Below the pieces are notes generated by a model, which searched no databases, had not been told where the DNA came from, and was given only the letters and a program-made list of their open reading frames with translations. From Pseudofrankia asymbiotica (lineage in GTDB: Bacteria; Actinomycetota; Actinomycetes; Frankiales; Frankiaceae): 7,053 nucleotides of DNA. The DNA is taken from contig NZ_MOMC01000007.1 in NCBI RefSeq assembly GCF_001983105.1, positions 79,871-86,923 of the forward strand, in the 5' to 3' direction. This document shows, piece after piece, positions 5,996 through 7,053 of this stretch; the stretch's first letter is position 1; the number at the start of each line of letters is the position of its first letter. The position numbers were made by a program, and so were the translations under genes.

Positions 5996-6184
5996 CCCCC
6001 TGGCCGCCCGTGGCCCACCGGGTCGCGGCTCCTCCCTGACAAGTCAGCCACCCCACCCGGACCGGCGACCCGGTCCCGAGAAGACCCACGCGTCCACGAC
6101 CACCACCCGTCCCGGACCGCCTCGCGCCCAGCGTGGTGAACCCACCGGGACACCCGTACGCACTGAACTCCACTAAGAACATCG
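5996..6184 (+). other. leader/upstream region of the phnD-like gene
   Basis: There is no gene in this stretch. It contains CTGAC-AA-GTCAG (6036-6047), a short dyad, and a perfect 7-base hairpin GGACCGG/CCGGTCC (6059-6065 and 6070-6076, loop CGAC). The right arm of that hairpin could instead pair with GGACCG at 6114-6119. GTTCACC, a single PHO-like half site, is on the - strand at 6135-6141. I cannot place a convincing -35/-10 pair here. Confidence 0.5.
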
Positions 6185-6190
6185 AAAGGG
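6185..6190 (+). promoter_or_regulatory. ribosome binding site of the phnD-like gene
   Basis: AAAGGG lies 5 bases before the ATG at 6196. Together with the signal peptide that begins exactly there, it fixes the start. Confidence 0.75.
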
Positions 6191-6195
6191 TCCAC

Positions 6196-7053
6196 ATGCG
6201 TTTCATCGGCACCAAGCGGGCCATGGCTGGCCTCGCCGTCGGCGGGCTGCTCGCCGTCGTGGCTCTCGCGGGCTGTGGTTCTGACGACGACTCCACCGGC
6301 ACGGCCGGGGCGTCCGCCGGGGCCAGTGGCTCGGCCGAGGCGGGCAAGTTCGCCAAGAGCGCCGGCACCCTCATCTTCGGCACGGTGCCCGACCAGGCCG
6401 GTTCGGACTCGAACTGGAAGCCGCTCGAGGAGTACATCGCCAAGCAGACCGGCTACAAGGTCGAGTACTTCCCGACCGCCGACTACACGGCTCTCATCGC
6501 CGCCGCCGTCGCCGGCAAGGTCGACGTCGCCGCGTTCTCGGGCCTCACCTACGTGAACGCCACCAACAAGGGCGCCAAGCAGACCGTCGCGTCGGCCGTC
6601 ATCGCGTCTGCCGGCCTGACCGACCCGGGCTACTACTCCGAGGCGATCGTTCCCAAGGGCTCGGACATCACCTCGGTGGCCGGCTTCAAGGGCAAGACCG
6701 TCTGCTTCGTCTCGAAGAGCTCGACCTCCGGGTTCCTCTTCCCGATGCTCGCGCTGAGCAAGGCGGGCCTCAACATCACCCCGTCGGGCACGGACGCCAG
6801 CGGCAACCCGACCTTCGCCGACTTCAAGGCGTCCTTCGCCGGCGCCCACGACAAGTCGGTCCAGGCCGTGGCCTCGAAGCAGTGCGACGCGGGCTTCGCC
6901 GAGGACTCGGAAGTCGAGCCCGGCGTGAAGGACGGCTCGCTCGTCTCGCTCGACAAGCAGTACGTGCCCGGCGGCCCGCTGACCTACTCGACCGCCCTGC
7001 CGCAGAGCGTCCAGACCAAGCTCAAGGCGACTCTGGGCAGCGTCACGCTCGAC
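6196..7053 (+). CDS. phnD: PhnD-family phosphonate/phosphite ABC transporter substrate-binding lipoprotein, 3'-truncated
   Basis: The product is the extracellular, lipid-anchored binding subunit of an ABC importer for phosphonate, phosphite or phosphate-type ligands. Of it, 286 codons are present and the frame is still open at the window edge, with little probably missing. Residues 1-26 are a lipoprotein signal ending in the lipobox LAGC with Cys27, followed by an Asp/Ser/Gly/Ala-rich tether to about residue 50. The periplasmic-binding-like fold then shows FGTVPDQ, Tyr97 in TADYTALI, KVDVAAFSGLTYV (Tyr119), and the SSTSG turn (175-179) typical of phosphonate-oxygen binding. HDKSVQAVASKQCDAGFAED (218-237) is the equivalent of the conserved 'VaxGxvDAga' region. 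Codons are almost all C/G-ending, which suggests good expression. In such operons the ATPase (phnC) and permease (phnE) genes usually follow, here beyond the edge. The exact ligand cannot be told from sequence. Confidence 0.9.
   Translation, partial: MRFIGTKRAMAGLAVGGLLAVVALAGCGSDDDSTGTAGASAGASGSAEAGKFAKSAGTLIFGTVPDQAGSDSNWKPLEEYIAKQTGYKVEYFPTADYTALIAAAVAGKVDVAAFSGLTYVNATNKGAKQTVASAVIASAGLTDPGYYSEAIVPKGSDITSVAGFKGKTVCFVSKSSTSGFLFPMLALSKAGLNITPSGTDASGNPTFADFKASFAGAHDKSVQAVASKQCDAGFAEDSEVEPGVKDGSLVSLDKQYVPGGPLTYSTALPQSVQTKLKATLGSVTLD

Noticed and set aside
5764..6849. Long - strand open frame of 361 codons covering the leader and most of the phnD-like gene
   Set aside because: It is antisense to a clear PhnD-family protein, low in complexity (Arg/Gly/Val) and without motifs.

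Overview
The window is about 7 kb of very GC-rich DNA with strongly G/C-biased third codon positions. It carries Shine-Dalgarno sites typical of actinomycetes, one gene that looks leaderless, and a secreted subtilase of a type common in filamentous actinobacteria. A Frankia-, Streptomyces- or Pseudonocardia-like actinomycete is the best guess; the genus is inference. I see no mobile element, CRISPR array, tRNA or rRNA.

Layout. Positions 1-1405 (+) hold the 3' part of an AMP-forming acyl-CoA ligase whose start lies outside the window. It ends at a strong hairpin (1452-1485) that separates it from a convergent gene. Positions 1520-3289 (-) encode a secreted S8 serine peptidase with signal peptide, propeptide and a complete catalytic triad. 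After a 231-base gap, 3521-4951 (-) encodes a MocR-type regulator: a GntR-like winged helix fused to a fold-type I aminotransferase domain. Its upstream sequence suggests a leaderless transcript, with a perfect 12-base palindrome overlapping the -10 element. Divergent from it, 5105-5233 (+) is a 42-residue single-pass membrane protein with a good ribosome site. Positions 5234-5863 hold no convincing gene, only short repeats and hairpins. A weak 43-codon ORF (5864-5995) and a 200-base leader follow. At 6196 a lipoprotein of the PhnD phosphonate/phosphite-binding family starts and runs off the right edge; the transporter genes would be expected just beyond.

These are several short, independent transcription units rather than one pathway. 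The most interpretable link is the MocR regulator, its probable operator and the divergent small membrane gene. The phnD-like gene probably opens an ABC uptake operon. I found no clear evidence of a new multi-gene system; the most useful observations are the mocR control region, the unlisted small membrane protein, and the insertion in the subtilase domain.
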